DNA of 64,000 bases, from NCBI GenBank assembly GCA_016715105.1, contig JADKBO010000007.1:1-64000 (forward strand). The letters run 5' to 3'. The notes under the pieces are model-generated. The model saw only the letters and a list, made by a program, of their open reading frames with translations, made no database searches and was not told where the DNA came from. Source of the stretch: Saprospiraceae bacterium (GTDB lineage Bacteria; Bacteroidota; Bacteroidia; Chitinophagales; Saprospiraceae). A program made the position numbers and the translations under genes. Each line of letters begins with the position of its first letter. The first letter of the stretch is position 1. Positions 19,792 through 28,697 of the stretch are shown here, in pieces.

Positions 19792-22107
19792 ATGCCACCA
19801 GACAAACAAATCACCAAAGTTGAAGGAGAAACATCACCCTTTCCAACCTGGATAAGGTATTGTTTGAAGATGCGGGATTTACAAAGCGCAGTTGATTGAA
19901 TATTACATCCGCGTAAAGGAATACATCTTACCTTTATTGCAGACAGACCTATGACCTTTATCAGGTATCCGGATGGAACCAAAAGCAATCATTTCTATTC
20001 CAAAAATAGGGCGGAATGGACTCCAGAGTGGATTGCCTCTGTGAAGGTGGGAGACGACGATGTGGATTATGTGCTCATCAATCACTTGCCGGACTTGGTT
20101 TGGGCAGCTAACATGGCGGCTTTGGAATTGCATCCCATGACGGTAAAAAGTTCTGACCTAGAACATCCGGATTTATTCATCATCGATTTGGACCCTCCGG
20201 CAGAAGCGGACTTTGCGCGGGTGAAAGTACTAGCCAAGGAATTAAAGACTTTTTTCGAACAAATGGGCCTGTCAACTTTCCTCAAGACGAGTGGTAGCAA
20301 AGGATTACACTTGTATGTGCCTATCACTCCAAAATATACCCACGAAGAAATAGTGCAATTTCTGAAAACGCAAATCACGCTTTACATTCAAAATCAACCA
20401 GATGCAACCCTGGCATTCAAAAAAGATAAAAGAAAGGGTAAAATCCTGATCGATTTATTTAGGAATAATAAAAATCAGACCTGTGCTGCGGCTTTTGGAA
20501 CCAGAGGACGACCTTCAGGTGCAGTGTCCCTGCCCATCCATTGGGAGGATCTGGCTGATTTGACCACCAGTCAGGCATATAATATCCAAACTGCTGTGGA
20601 ATACCTGACAGCAAAAGGCAATGCATGGGAAGCATTTTATGATTTTAGCACCGACTTACCAGGAGCACATATCGATCAGGCTACCTTGACCAAAGCTCAG
20701 GTAAAAAAAAATGAAAAGCTGGAAGACTATCGGCAAAAGAGGGATTTTAGTAAAACGACAGAACCAGCAGGTACAACGCTTTCGGCTGCAGCCAGTAAAG
20801 AAAAGTCCTCTCCAAAATTTACCATCCAACTGCATGACGCCAGTCGATTACACTTTGACTTGCGGTTAGAACACGAAGGTGTATTGCAATCCTGGGCTGT
20901 TCCCAAAGGCTTGCCCACGACAGTGGATGAAAAACGGTTGGCCATCCGCACAGAAGACCACCCCTTGCAATATTTGACATTTGAGGGTACCATTCCTGAA
21001 AAGCAATATGGTGCTGGTGAAATGTGGATATTCGACACGGGTACTTATGAGGCGACCAAACACACCACAAAAAGCATCCATTTTCAGTTAAAAGGCCATC
21101 AGATAACTGGTGATTTTCACATTTTTCAAACCAAAGATGCCCAGTGGCTCATCGAAAGAATTTCACCCAATAAAGTTGCAATTCCAACCAGTTTTGATCC
21201 GATGTTGGCAGATCTTTCTGATGGAAAAATACCTGCATCAAGCGATTATATTTTTGAAATCAAATGGGATGGCATCCGCATCAACCTTGTAAAAAACCAT
21301 GATGCAATCACCATCACTTCGCGTGGAGGTCGAGATATTTCCAACCAATTTCCCGAAGTCATAGCTGCTGCAAAGGAAATTAAGGCCGAGCAAGTGAGTC
21401 TGGATGGAGAATTGGTGGTGCTCGATAGTCAAGGCAAACCCGTATTTGCTAAAATCATCAGCCGATTGCATCAGAAAAAGGTCGGTGCCACTTCAAAATC
21501 AAATCAGTGTACCGCTTATTTTTTTGACCTTTTATACTTAGATGGCTTGATTACAAAAGATATGCCTGTCGAAAGACGCCGAGCTTGGGTCAAAGCGGTC
21601 TTGCCAGTGGGAGAAATTTTAAGGTTTAGTGAAGCTTTTGAAGATGGCAACAACTTGTGGGAAGCTGTGAAAGCTCATGGATTGGAAGGCGTGATTTGCA
21701 AACGCAAAGCCAGTAAATATGTAGCCAATCGTTCTAAAAGTTGGTTGAAAGTGAAGGTGCGTTCTGATGAAAGGGTTTTCATTGTAGGTTATACACCTGG
21801 CCAAGGAGAGCGATCACCTCATTTTGGTTCGCTGCATCTGGCACAAATGGAGTCGGGCGAAATACTTAGATATGTAGGTCGTGTTGGAACAGGATTTGAC
21901 CAGAAAACGATGATCGATGTGTACGATAAAATCAATGAACTGCCCAAAATTGCCAAGCCCTTTGAGGAAAAAATAGAAGAAGAGCAAAACAGCGTGTGGG
22001 TAGCTCCTGTTTTAGAATGTAAAGTGAAATATGCATCTCTTACACCTGGAGGTATTTTTAGGGAGCCTGTATTTTTGGGATTAATCGCGGAAGACAAAAC
22101 TATTTAA
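19792..22107 (+). CDS. ligD: ATP-dependent DNA ligase D with polymerase and 3-prime phosphoesterase domains; 5-prime end frameshifted
   Basis: From 19,951 the gene is open for 718 codons. The polymerase (primase-like) domain contains LFIIDLDPP, TSGSKGLHLYVPI and AVSLPIHWEDL; the phosphoesterase has LHDASRLHFDLRLEHEG and AVPKGLP, ending in a KQYGAGEMWIFDTGTY stretch; the ligase has the nucleotidyl-lysine motif EIKWDGIR (about 21,262), SRGGRDIS, LDGELVVLD and EGVICKRK. The order POL-PE-LIG is that of mycobacterial LigD and differs from Pseudomonas. Upstream, 19,792-19,950 reads ITKVEGE, LSNLDKVLFEDAGFTK, AQLIEYYIRVKEYILPLLQ and RPMTFIRYPDG in changing frames, which is the missing N-terminus, so the true start is near 19,792 and about 771 residues are expected. 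It repairs double-strand breaks with Ku by non-homologous end joining; no ku gene lies in the window. Confidence 0.92.
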
Positions 22108-22120
22108 GATTTTTAGCATT

Positions 22121-22278
22121 CATATACTAATCGGAAATAGAATTGACCACAATCTTGCTGCAAAATTCTTCGTTAGAAAATTTGCCGGGGGGGCCACTCC
22201 GCCTGTATTTTCTGCCTCGACTTTTGAACTTTTATCATCACAATCTCAATGGTCATTCCATATTCCGATTAGTATATG
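22121..22278. mobile_element. MITE-like element with imperfect 28-bp terminal inverted repeats
   Basis: The left end CATATACTAATCGGAA (22,121-22,136) and following bases to GACC recur inverted at 22,251-22,278. The first 16 bases match perfectly. The 100-bp interior has a G7 run and no coding frame. Size and ends suit a miniature inverted-repeat element; alternatively it is a large hairpin downstream of ligD. Confidence 0.55.
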
Positions 22279-22338
22279 TTGTCTTCCTAAGGACATAACA
22301 CATCAAATCTTTTTGCACCAAAACCTCCTCTACTGAAA

Positions 22339-23084
22339 ATGAAAAAATTTCTGATCTATTCGCTGTTTACTGTGGCCCTCATTGTCTTTGGCGCCATCAT
22401 TTTTTTGAAAATCAAATCAGAGCCTAAACCTACCATAGTTTCTGAAAATGGTGACGAATTGGCAAAGGCCATGCAAACCACTCTGGATGTAAGTGCGTGG
22501 GATAGCTTGCATTTTTTGCATTGGTCATTTCGCGGTGACACGGAATACACTTGGGATAAAGTCCAAAATTTGGTGGTGGTCAAGTGGGATGGCAATCAAG
22601 TAAATTTGACATTGGATAAAGTGGAAGGCATCGCCTTTAGCGACGGTATTCAAGCTGGTAAATGGAAACCAAATGGTTGGTCAGAAAGGCGTGGAAAAAG
22701 TGGTGCAATGATTCTTACTGGATGTTTGCCCCGTTCAAAGTTTTTGATCCGGGAACAAGACGTACAATTGCTAAACTCCCAGACGGAACACAAGGCCTCT
22801 GGGTAGAATATTTGACCGGAGGAGTCACTCCCGGTGATGGTTATTTTTGGATTTTGGATGCCGATAAAAAGCCCAAAGCTTTCAAGATGTGGGTTTCCAT
22901 CATTCCCCTCAAAGGTGTGGAAGCCAGTTGGGAAAATTGGGTGGAGTTGTCGGGTGGTGCATGGTTATCAACTGCTCATGGTTTTGATGTTTTTGGCAAA
23001 AAAATAAGTACGGAAATGTTGGATGTTCGGCAAGGGGATAGTTGGAGGGATTTTGGATTTGATGACCAGATCGAATTTTTGTGA
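22339..23084 (+). pseudogene. Unrecognised membrane-anchored protein, one frameshift
   Basis: The first frame gives an N-terminal membrane anchor (LIYSLFTVALIVFGAIIFLK) and runs to about 22,675; a second frame then continues KLVRKAWKKWCNDSYWM-like text to VELSGGAWLSTAHGFDVFG and ends at 23,084. Joined length is about 248 residues. Aromatic-rich stretches (WSFRGDTEYTWDK, WKKWCNDSYWMFAPF, GYFWILDADKKPKAFK) point to a beta-rich extracytoplasmic domain. It resembles hypothetical proteins of Bacteroidota that I cannot assign a role. A single indel near 22,675 in an A/G-rich run separates the halves, so it may be intact in the organism. Confidence 0.6.
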
Positions 23085-23148
23085 CGGAGAAGGGAAACCG
23101 GAAACCGGAGACGAGGAGACCGGAAAGCCACGAGCCATGAGCCACGAG
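23085..23148. repeat. GGAAACCGGA / AGCCACGAG low-complexity tract
   Basis: Short degenerate units (GGGAAACCGGAAACCGGAG, then AGCCACGAGCCATGAGCCACGAG) fill the space before the insertion sequence. Related text resumes after it at 24,628-24,650 and appears at 27,495. Confidence 0.5.
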
Positions 23149-24627
23149 CCTGAGGTTAGGACACATCTTTTTTTCTAAATATGTTGTACCCTATCATTAT
23201 GCCATCAAATTTATACAAACACTCTATTATTGTTTTATTTCCAGGAGGCCTTTTGACGTTATAAAACTCTTTCCAACCTGCTAGTCTTCAGATTATCCAG
23301 GTAGCCCATGCTAGTTTTTGTTTTGGATAGGGGTTTGGTGCTTTTCTGTACTTCCTTCCATTTGTTCATTTAGTTCTTCTAAGCATTCTATTTCCTGGGC
23401 ATTAAATACATCTTCCACTTTATCGTCTCCTTACCATCCCGTGCTGCTTTTAATCTTAAAACTTTTATACTTGTCTTCATCACAAACAGTGTTAGTTTTC
23501 TAATTGAATATCCGCTTTCTAGCTGGCAATTTTCCAAGTCATAGCCATCCGTTTTTAACAGTTTAAAATATCTTCTATTAGCCATCTTGATTCATATCTT
23601 TTAACTTCATCCTTAACTTGTTCTAAATCAATTAGTTCTTTAGTTGATACCAACGTCCAAACATATTGGTTCTTCGCCTCCAATTTGACTTTCTTCCCTT
23701 TACCTGTATGACTGTTACAGGTACTCCTCCCACATTTTTCTTATAATCTACTCTTCTAAGTTTTGACCACAAAAAGATACATTTTACCCTCCTCACCGTC
23801 AACTTTACGGATCGATTTACACGTTTTCCATCATTTAAAACTAATGTAATTTCTCCTATTGGCTCTGACTGATTTATGTATTCATACAGCTTAGCCCTTT
23901 TTACCTTCTTCAGTTAAAATCTTCCTGTTGTGATTACTCCTTGCTAATACATCATGTCTTTCATCCTTTACCCTGTCATATATTTCCAGTAATATCACCC
24001 CCTCTATCCATGATAAAGGTTACTTTTTGAGCCTTTAAACATGATTTACTTGATTGACAGGCCCTTAACCAACAGTTTGTTTCTTTATTTTCTATTGGTT
24101 CCTTCGTGATTCCCACTCTCTTCCCTTGGAATATTTCCTCTGAGGGTCTCTTGTAATAAATGAAACATCACTTATTCCAATTACTTTCCTAGGAAGATGA
24201 GAATACACTAAACATGGATGCAGTAAAAATCCAAAACTCTTAGCTCTTCTATCTTTAAATACTAAACCAAGCCCTTCATTATCCTTTAACCGATTGTTCT
24301 TACTGTTCAAATTAAATGTAGAAGAATCAATTAAAACGTTCAAATCAACCCTTACAGTTTTCTGAGCACTGCTCTTTCAACTTTTCAATAGGACAACTTT
24401 CTTTAACTTTTTGTTGTTCCAAAATCTATAGGAACCCTTTTCAAAAGCATTTCCAGATCTTAATTTGTGGACAACGCTTGTTAATTGTTGAGTAAACGCA
24501 ATTTCAAGAGCAGCCCTTTTTCTAGTCGTGCATCACCGTACAGACTAGTGCAGTTTTCCTTCCATCTTTTTTATTACAAATATATAAATTATTCATAATA
24601 TATATTTAGATGTGTCCTAACCTCAGG
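23149..24627 (-). mobile_element. IS4-family (Tn5/IS50-like) insertion sequence with decayed transposase
   Basis: The ends are perfect 20-bp inverted repeats, CCTGAGGTTAGGACACATCT, at 23,149 and (inverted) up to 24,627, giving 1,479 bp. CCACGAG flanks both sides (23,142-23,148 and 24,628-24,634), a likely 7-bp target duplication, though the surrounding DNA is itself repetitive. The minus-strand transposase survives only as pieces: NVLIDSSTFNLNSKNN-like and HPCLVYSHLP (24,330-24,190) around the first acid, and YESRWLIED----LLKTDGY with DLENCQLESGYSIRKLTLFV (23,610-23,480), the Y-R-E-K signature of the IS4/Tn5 group. Many stops and shifts; inactive as written. Confidence 0.8.
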
Positions 24628-24634
24628 CCACGAG

Positions 24635-24745
24635 CAGCGAGCCTTGAGCTTTCTGTTGTCAGTATTCAGCTGTCAGCTTTTTGATGATACATGGAATTGT
24701 AAATTCTATCAAAATTTTGCATTCAAGAAATCATTTCTTCCTCAA
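24635..24745. other. Intergenic low-complexity stretch between two insertion sequences
   Basis: Contains CAGCGAGCCTTGAGCTTTC and CAGTATTCAGCTGTCAGC, members of low-complexity families seen also at 42,770 and 62,370. No gene seen. Confidence 0.4.
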
Positions 24746-24768
24746 TAGCCACAGGCTTTAGCCTGTGT
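24746..24768. repeat. REP-like palindrome, truncated copy at left flank of the second IS
   Basis: A 23-base segment with the GCCACAGGC-TTTA-GCCTGTG hairpin. The identical 23 bases restart at 26,494, immediately beyond the right end of the insertion sequence. Confidence 0.65.
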
Positions 24769-24771
24769 CTC

Positions 24772-26493
24772 GAGTTTGGCTAATTTCGAGTATAAAACAA
24801 ACTAGAAAGCGAATGAATAGGATTATTTTTTGCACTTCGTTGTTTATTTTCCATCATAACGAAGTCGGAGAAATTGATTTTGATTGAATCTGTCCATTTG
24901 ATAGCCTTAAATTGGTTTAATAGGTCTTGTGTAGTTGTTCGTTGAGTTTTCAATTTTGTATACCATTTTGGTCTGGGTAGGTCAATTATCTTTGCCTGTG
25001 ATGATGCCAAGAGTAGCATTGAATAAACAGCGGTGACAAATTGTGGAACTTTACTGCATGGGATTTCTTTTCTCACCTGAGCTTGTCCACATCCAAGTAG
25101 TGTTTTTTGGTCTCTAAAATTTACCTCAATTCCCCATCTCCATAAATATGCTTGAAGCAGTTTTTCGACAGGTAGCTTTACTGAAGTGCAAATAAGATAT
25201 GCTGGCTCTTTATACAATAATTTCGATTGCTTTGTGAGTCTGTAGCCAATTGGTCTTATAATAACTAACTCATGTCTTGGCCTCCTGCTTTCCTCCATCT
25301 TACTGCATCTATGGTTTTGATTTGGAAAGTGTGAATTTTACCTGTCTGAGGCTTTTACATCTCGCCACTCATATTGATCAGATTGACTGAATGCATTCTT
25401 GAGTAGGTAGTGCAGTCCCATAGACTCGGTTTCTACCTACTTTACCATTTTGAGTTAAGGTAGGAGTCTGGTGAAGTTTACAATCTTTACGTACTCTTCC
25501 TATTATTACAACTTTCTCGTCCAAGGCTTTCAACACAGATTCATTGGTGTAACTCCCATCGACACTTACTAAAGATTTTTTCATTGTACTCCTCTTCATT
25601 TAAGCTTTTCCTTAGGGCCGATATCTGTTGAGCTCCAATTACGCTTAGCTTTGATTTTTTCTGTAATTCTTTGAAAAGGATCAGTTCTTCAGGTGAACTA
25701 TCTTTTTTGGGCTTAGGTGTACAGGGACAATGTTGAAGACTTACCGGGATATTTGTTGTCTGTACAGTGTCCATCTTGGCAAATAAAGAAAGTGACACCT
25801 GAATAAAACGTTGGCCAAGGACAAGGTTTGTTTGGAACGGAGGTCCAAGTGGATCTCTCATCCATTTAACTCCACTTACTTTCTTACCCGATTTTCTAAA
25901 AGTGTATCATCCATATGTGCGTATATCTCCTCCTCTTCTGGACAGATGGTATCTACAACATTCTTACGAATGACAGAAAAGAGCTTTTCGGTATTCATTC
26001 TATCACCCTGAAAAAGACGATATGCTGCCGACCAATCTTTAAACTGTTGACCCGTGGCAGTTATCATACCACTGACTGTACTCTTGCCTACACAACCGAG
26101 TAATCCCTCTGCAAGGTCAAAAGCTCTTTTCCAAACTCTTGATTGATTAAAAGCTCCCTTGCATTGTGAGAATAAAGAACCGAATGCCTCTCTTAAGTTT
26201 TCGGAGGTAGTTTTTTTAAGATCCTTCACGGCCAGATCACTTCTTTGCAGAACCAATCTTTGATGGTCATCAATAATCCATTCCACCACTTCCCCTTGTT
26301 GAAACTCAATAGCCTGAGCAACAGCGGCTGGAAAGTTAACATACCACTGTTCGCTATTAGCTCTTTTAATGAGCTGAATTTTAGTCGGATATCCCATATC
26401 TAGTCATTTAACTAGATATAAAAATCTAAAAAAAGGCCATAATTCTAATTATGACCAAGTTTTTTTTTAAGTGTCTAGTAAATAGCCAAACTC
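24772..26493 (-). mobile_element. IS4-superfamily insertion sequence interrupting a REP-like element
   Basis: Ends are GAGTTTGGCTA (24,772) and its inverse TAGCCAAACTC (to 26,493), 1,722 bp apart. The only gene is the transposase. A 23-bp stretch of REP palindrome is present on both sides, exactly abutting on the right and 3 bp away on the left, so insertion created or used an unusually long duplication. Confidence 0.7.
24780..26397 (-). pseudogene. DDE transposase with AbrB-like N-terminal domain, frameshifted
   Basis: The ATG at 26,397 gives a front domain, MGYPTKIQLIKRANSEQWYV to WIIDDHQRLVLQR, that looks like a swapped-hairpin AbrB/SpoVT DNA-binding fold. The transposase core follows: FDLAEGLLGCVGKSTVSG, the first acid pair in HMDDTLL (about 25,900), then after a shift KSGKKVSGVKWMRDPLGPPF, LSLFAKMDT; after another, SLVSVDGSYTNESVLKALD (second acid, about 25,570-25,510), GRVRKDCK; and YLWRWGIEVNFRDQKTLLG (25,150-25,095), a Y-R-E-K signature of the IS4 superfamily. 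Stop at 24,780. Joined length is about 530 residues. Shifts near 25,885, 25,580 and 25,350 prevent expression as written. Confidence 0.75.
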
Positions 26494-26555
26494 TAGCCAC
26501 AGGCTTTAGCCTGTGTGGCTAATGGTCCGTCCCGAGAATGTGGGCTTTAGCCCAG
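26494..26555. repeat. REP-like two-hairpin element
   Basis: Hairpin one is GCCACAGGC-TTTA-GCCTGTG followed by TGGCTAATGGTCC; hairpin two is GGGC-TTTA-GCCC. The linker GGTCC-TC-CGA- is shared with the copies at 42,804, 62,528 and 62,799. Confidence 0.7.
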
Positions 26556-26787
26556 AACCGGTGCCGATTCCGATGGCTATGGGAAATCGGAAATAAACCG
26601 GTAAAGGCTGGATTTATCCTGCCTTCACAGCTCCAATCTCATATAATGAAAAAAAAATAAAAAATATTTTTCAAAAAATGAGTACAAAAAAGTAAAGCGA
26701 TACTCTCTGTTTATGAAGTCGGTAATGATCACATTTGAATCAAAACCAATAAACAAAAATTATTCATTAACAGTAAAAATTTTTATC

Positions 26788-27438
26788 ATGTACAATCAAT
26801 TTAAATCCCTCTTTTTAGTAGCTGTGCTTTTTTCATTTTTTGCCATCGGATGTCAAAAAGAAGACAATGTAAGTGACGTTGAAAATTACACCAATGGCGT
26901 TGTAGACGAATTGCAAGAAAGAGCAGCTTGTGGAATGGCTAGATGTTACGAATTGGTTTTTCCACTTTCCATTGTTTTTCCAGACAACACTTCAGCGGTC
27001 ATTGACTCCATGGGAGCGATGAAAGCAGCTGTCAAAGCATGGCGCACAGCAAATCCTGATGTAAAAGGCAAAACAGAGTTTGTATTCCCGATCACAGTCA
27101 TCGAAGAAGACGGTACAATCATCACAGTCGACGATAACGCGGGCTTGAGAGAAATTGCCAAAGAATGTCGCAGAGAGATCAAAGGTGGCGGACACGGCAG
27201 AGGCGAACACTGCTTCAAAATCCAATTCCCATTCAGTGTGCAAAAAGCAGACGGTACGATTGTGATCATTGAAAGCGCATCTGATTTACCAAAACCAGGT
27301 CAACACATGGGTGGTATGCCTACTGCTGATGTGAGACCAGCCTTGGTTTTCCCGATCACTGTGACGCTCAAAGACGGAACTTCTCAAGTTGTAAACTCCA
27401 AGGAAGAGTTGATTGCCCTCAAAGATTCTTGTAAATAA
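26788..27438 (+). CDS. Lipoprotein with four internal FP-x-x-V repeats, function unknown
   Basis: The start at 26,788 is preferred over an earlier ATG (26,713) because it gives a clean lipoprotein signal, LVAVLFSFFAIGC, with the lipid cysteine at residue 22; 216 residues in all. The mature part holds four similar units: ELVFPLSIVFPDNT (about 55), EFVFPITVIEEDGT (about 97), KIQFPFSVQKADGT (about 143) and ALVFPITVTLKDGT (about 185). Each unit continues with a beta strand and a short helix, and several end in cysteine (C48, C53, and the C-terminal SCK), so disulfides are possible. Related lipoproteins occur in Bacteroidota without known role. A strong hairpin terminator follows, so it is separate from the sigma-factor operon. 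Confidence 0.7.
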   Translation: MYNQFKSLFLVAVLFSFFAIGCQKEDNVSDVENYTNGVVDELQERAACGMARCYELVFPLSIVFPDNTSAVIDSMGAMKAAVKAWRTANPDVKGKTEFVFPITVIEEDGTIITVDDNAGLREIAKECRREIKGGGHGRGEHCFKIQFPFSVQKADGTIVIIESASDLPKPGQHMGGMPTADVRPALVFPITVTLKDGTSQVVNSKEELIALKDSCK

Positions 27439-27446
27439 ACTGACAC

Positions 27447-27487
27447 GAAAGATTGTTGCTCAAAGAAAGTGGGCAACAATCTTTCTT
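27447..27487 (+). terminator. Intrinsic terminator after the repeat lipoprotein
   Basis: GAAAGATTGTTGC and GCAACAATCTTTC form a perfect 13-bp stem with a 13-base loop, followed by TT. Confidence 0.8.
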
Positions 27488-27613
27488 AAGACGAGAGATG
27501 GCCACGAGCTTCGAGCGACGAGATTTTTTTCGATTTCCGTATTCCATCTCCGATCTCCGTAATTTTTTGCTAAATTTAATTTTTAAACAACGTCAGGACC
27601 TTTGTAATTTTTT

Positions 27614-28165
27614 ATGACAAACGATCAACATCTGTGGCATAACTTTAAAGCGGGAGATAAAGCTGCTTTTGAGCAAATTTACAGGCAAGAAATTGGTTTT
27701 CTTGGCTCTTATGGTCGGTCTTTATGTTCTGAAAAATCGTTGGTAGAAGATTGCATCCAGGAGTTATTTGTTGAAATTTGGAAATCCAAAAGTAATCTGG
27801 CAGATAATATTTCCATCAGGAGTTATCTCTTGGTTGCGCTCAGGAGGAAGTTACTCAAACCCGCACAAAAAATTGCTGTCGTAGATCTGCCTGTGGAAAT
27901 GTCTGATGATGACCATAACATTGAAGATAAAATCATCAACGCAGAAGGAATGGAATGGACCAAATCCACTTTGGATAAAGCCATTGAATTATTGAGCAGG
28001 CAACAAAAGGAAGTATTGAACCTCAAATTTTACCAAGATAAAAACTATGATGAAATTTCTGCCATGATGGGCATTACCTATCAATCCTGCAGAAACCTAG
28101 TCTCTCAGGCGGTGAGGCAATTGCAAAACAACGCCATTTTGTATAAAAAGTCTGTTTATAAATGA
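27614..28165 (+). CDS. ECF-type RNA polymerase sigma factor (RpoE-like)
   Basis: 183 residues. Region 2 contains FEQIYRQEIGFLGSYGRSLC and VEDCIQELFVEIWKSK (residues about 15-60), the core-binding and -10 recognition part; region 4 contains AIELLSRQQKEVLNLKFYQD and YDEISAMMGITYQSCRNLVS (about 120-165), the helix-turn-helix for the -35 element. It begins an operon with a lipoprotein (10-bp gap), FecR (24-bp gap) and a TonB receptor (overlap), so it should be controlled by the FecR-like protein in response to receptor occupancy, as for FecI. Confidence 0.9.
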   Translation: MTNDQHLWHNFKAGDKAAFEQIYRQEIGFLGSYGRSLCSEKSLVEDCIQELFVEIWKSKSNLADNISIRSYLLVALRRKLLKPAQKIAVVDLPVEMSDDDHNIEDKIINAEGMEWTKSTLDKAIELLSRQQKEVLNLKFYQDKNYDEISAMMGITYQSCRNLVSQAVRQLQNNAILYKKSVYK

Positions 28166-28175
28166 AAGTAAAAAG

Positions 28176-28673
28176 ATGAAAAGTGCCATTATAAAATATC
28201 ATTCGACCATAAAAATCAACATGTTGATGCTGATGCTTGCAGTGGGCTTTTTGAATGCTTGTTCTAAAGATGAATCTGGGGCTAATATTTCCAGCGATTT
28301 GCAACCTTATTTTGAGCGATTTAGTACAGAAGCTGTGAGCCGGGGGAAAAATATCAATGTTTTGGACTCGGATTTGATTGCCAGCTTGTCCATCGATTTA
28401 CCACCTACTGTAATTGGTCAATGCCAACACAACTCAGCCAAACCCAATGAAATCAAAATATCCCTCAAGGACTGGCAGAAATTTTCAGACTTGCAAAAAG
28501 AATATGTGGTTTTCCACGAATTGGGCCACTGCATCTTGTTAAGGTCACATACCAACGAAAAGAATGCCAATGGATTTTGCACCAGCATCATGGAGAGCGG
28601 AGGGGGAGTTTGTAGAATGAATTATACTACCTCAAACAGAGCGGTATTCATTGATGAATTATTTAATAATTGA
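28176..28673 (+). CDS. Metallopeptidase-like lipoprotein within the sigma/FecR operon
   Basis: 165 residues. A hydrophobic signal MLMLMLAVGFLNAC gives a lipid cysteine near residue 29. The mature domain has the zinc-type motif FHELGHCILLRSH (about residues 112-124): HExxH with a further His seven residues on, a spacing one longer than the metzincin HExxHxxGxxH. After it, NGFCTSIMESGGGVCRMNYT carries a methionine that could act as the Met-turn, and two cysteines. It is therefore a small putative extracytoplasmic zinc protease. Lying between sigma factor and FecR it may process the anti-sigma factor or ligand; that is inference. It could equally be a cargo enzyme of the operon. Confidence 0.7.
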   Translation: MKSAIIKYHSTIKINMLMLMLAVGFLNACSKDESGANISSDLQPYFERFSTEAVSRGKNINVLDSDLIASLSIDLPPTVIGQCQHNSAKPNEIKISLKDWQKFSDLQKEYVVFHELGHCILLRSHTNEKNANGFCTSIMESGGGVCRMNYTTSNRAVFIDELFNN

Positions 28674-28697
28674 ATGGCCTAAAAAGCAGAATATGAA

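Noticed and set aside
20727..21081. Three antisense open frames inside ligD
   Set aside because: They are shadows of the phosphoesterase domain, which has strong family motifs on the plus strand.
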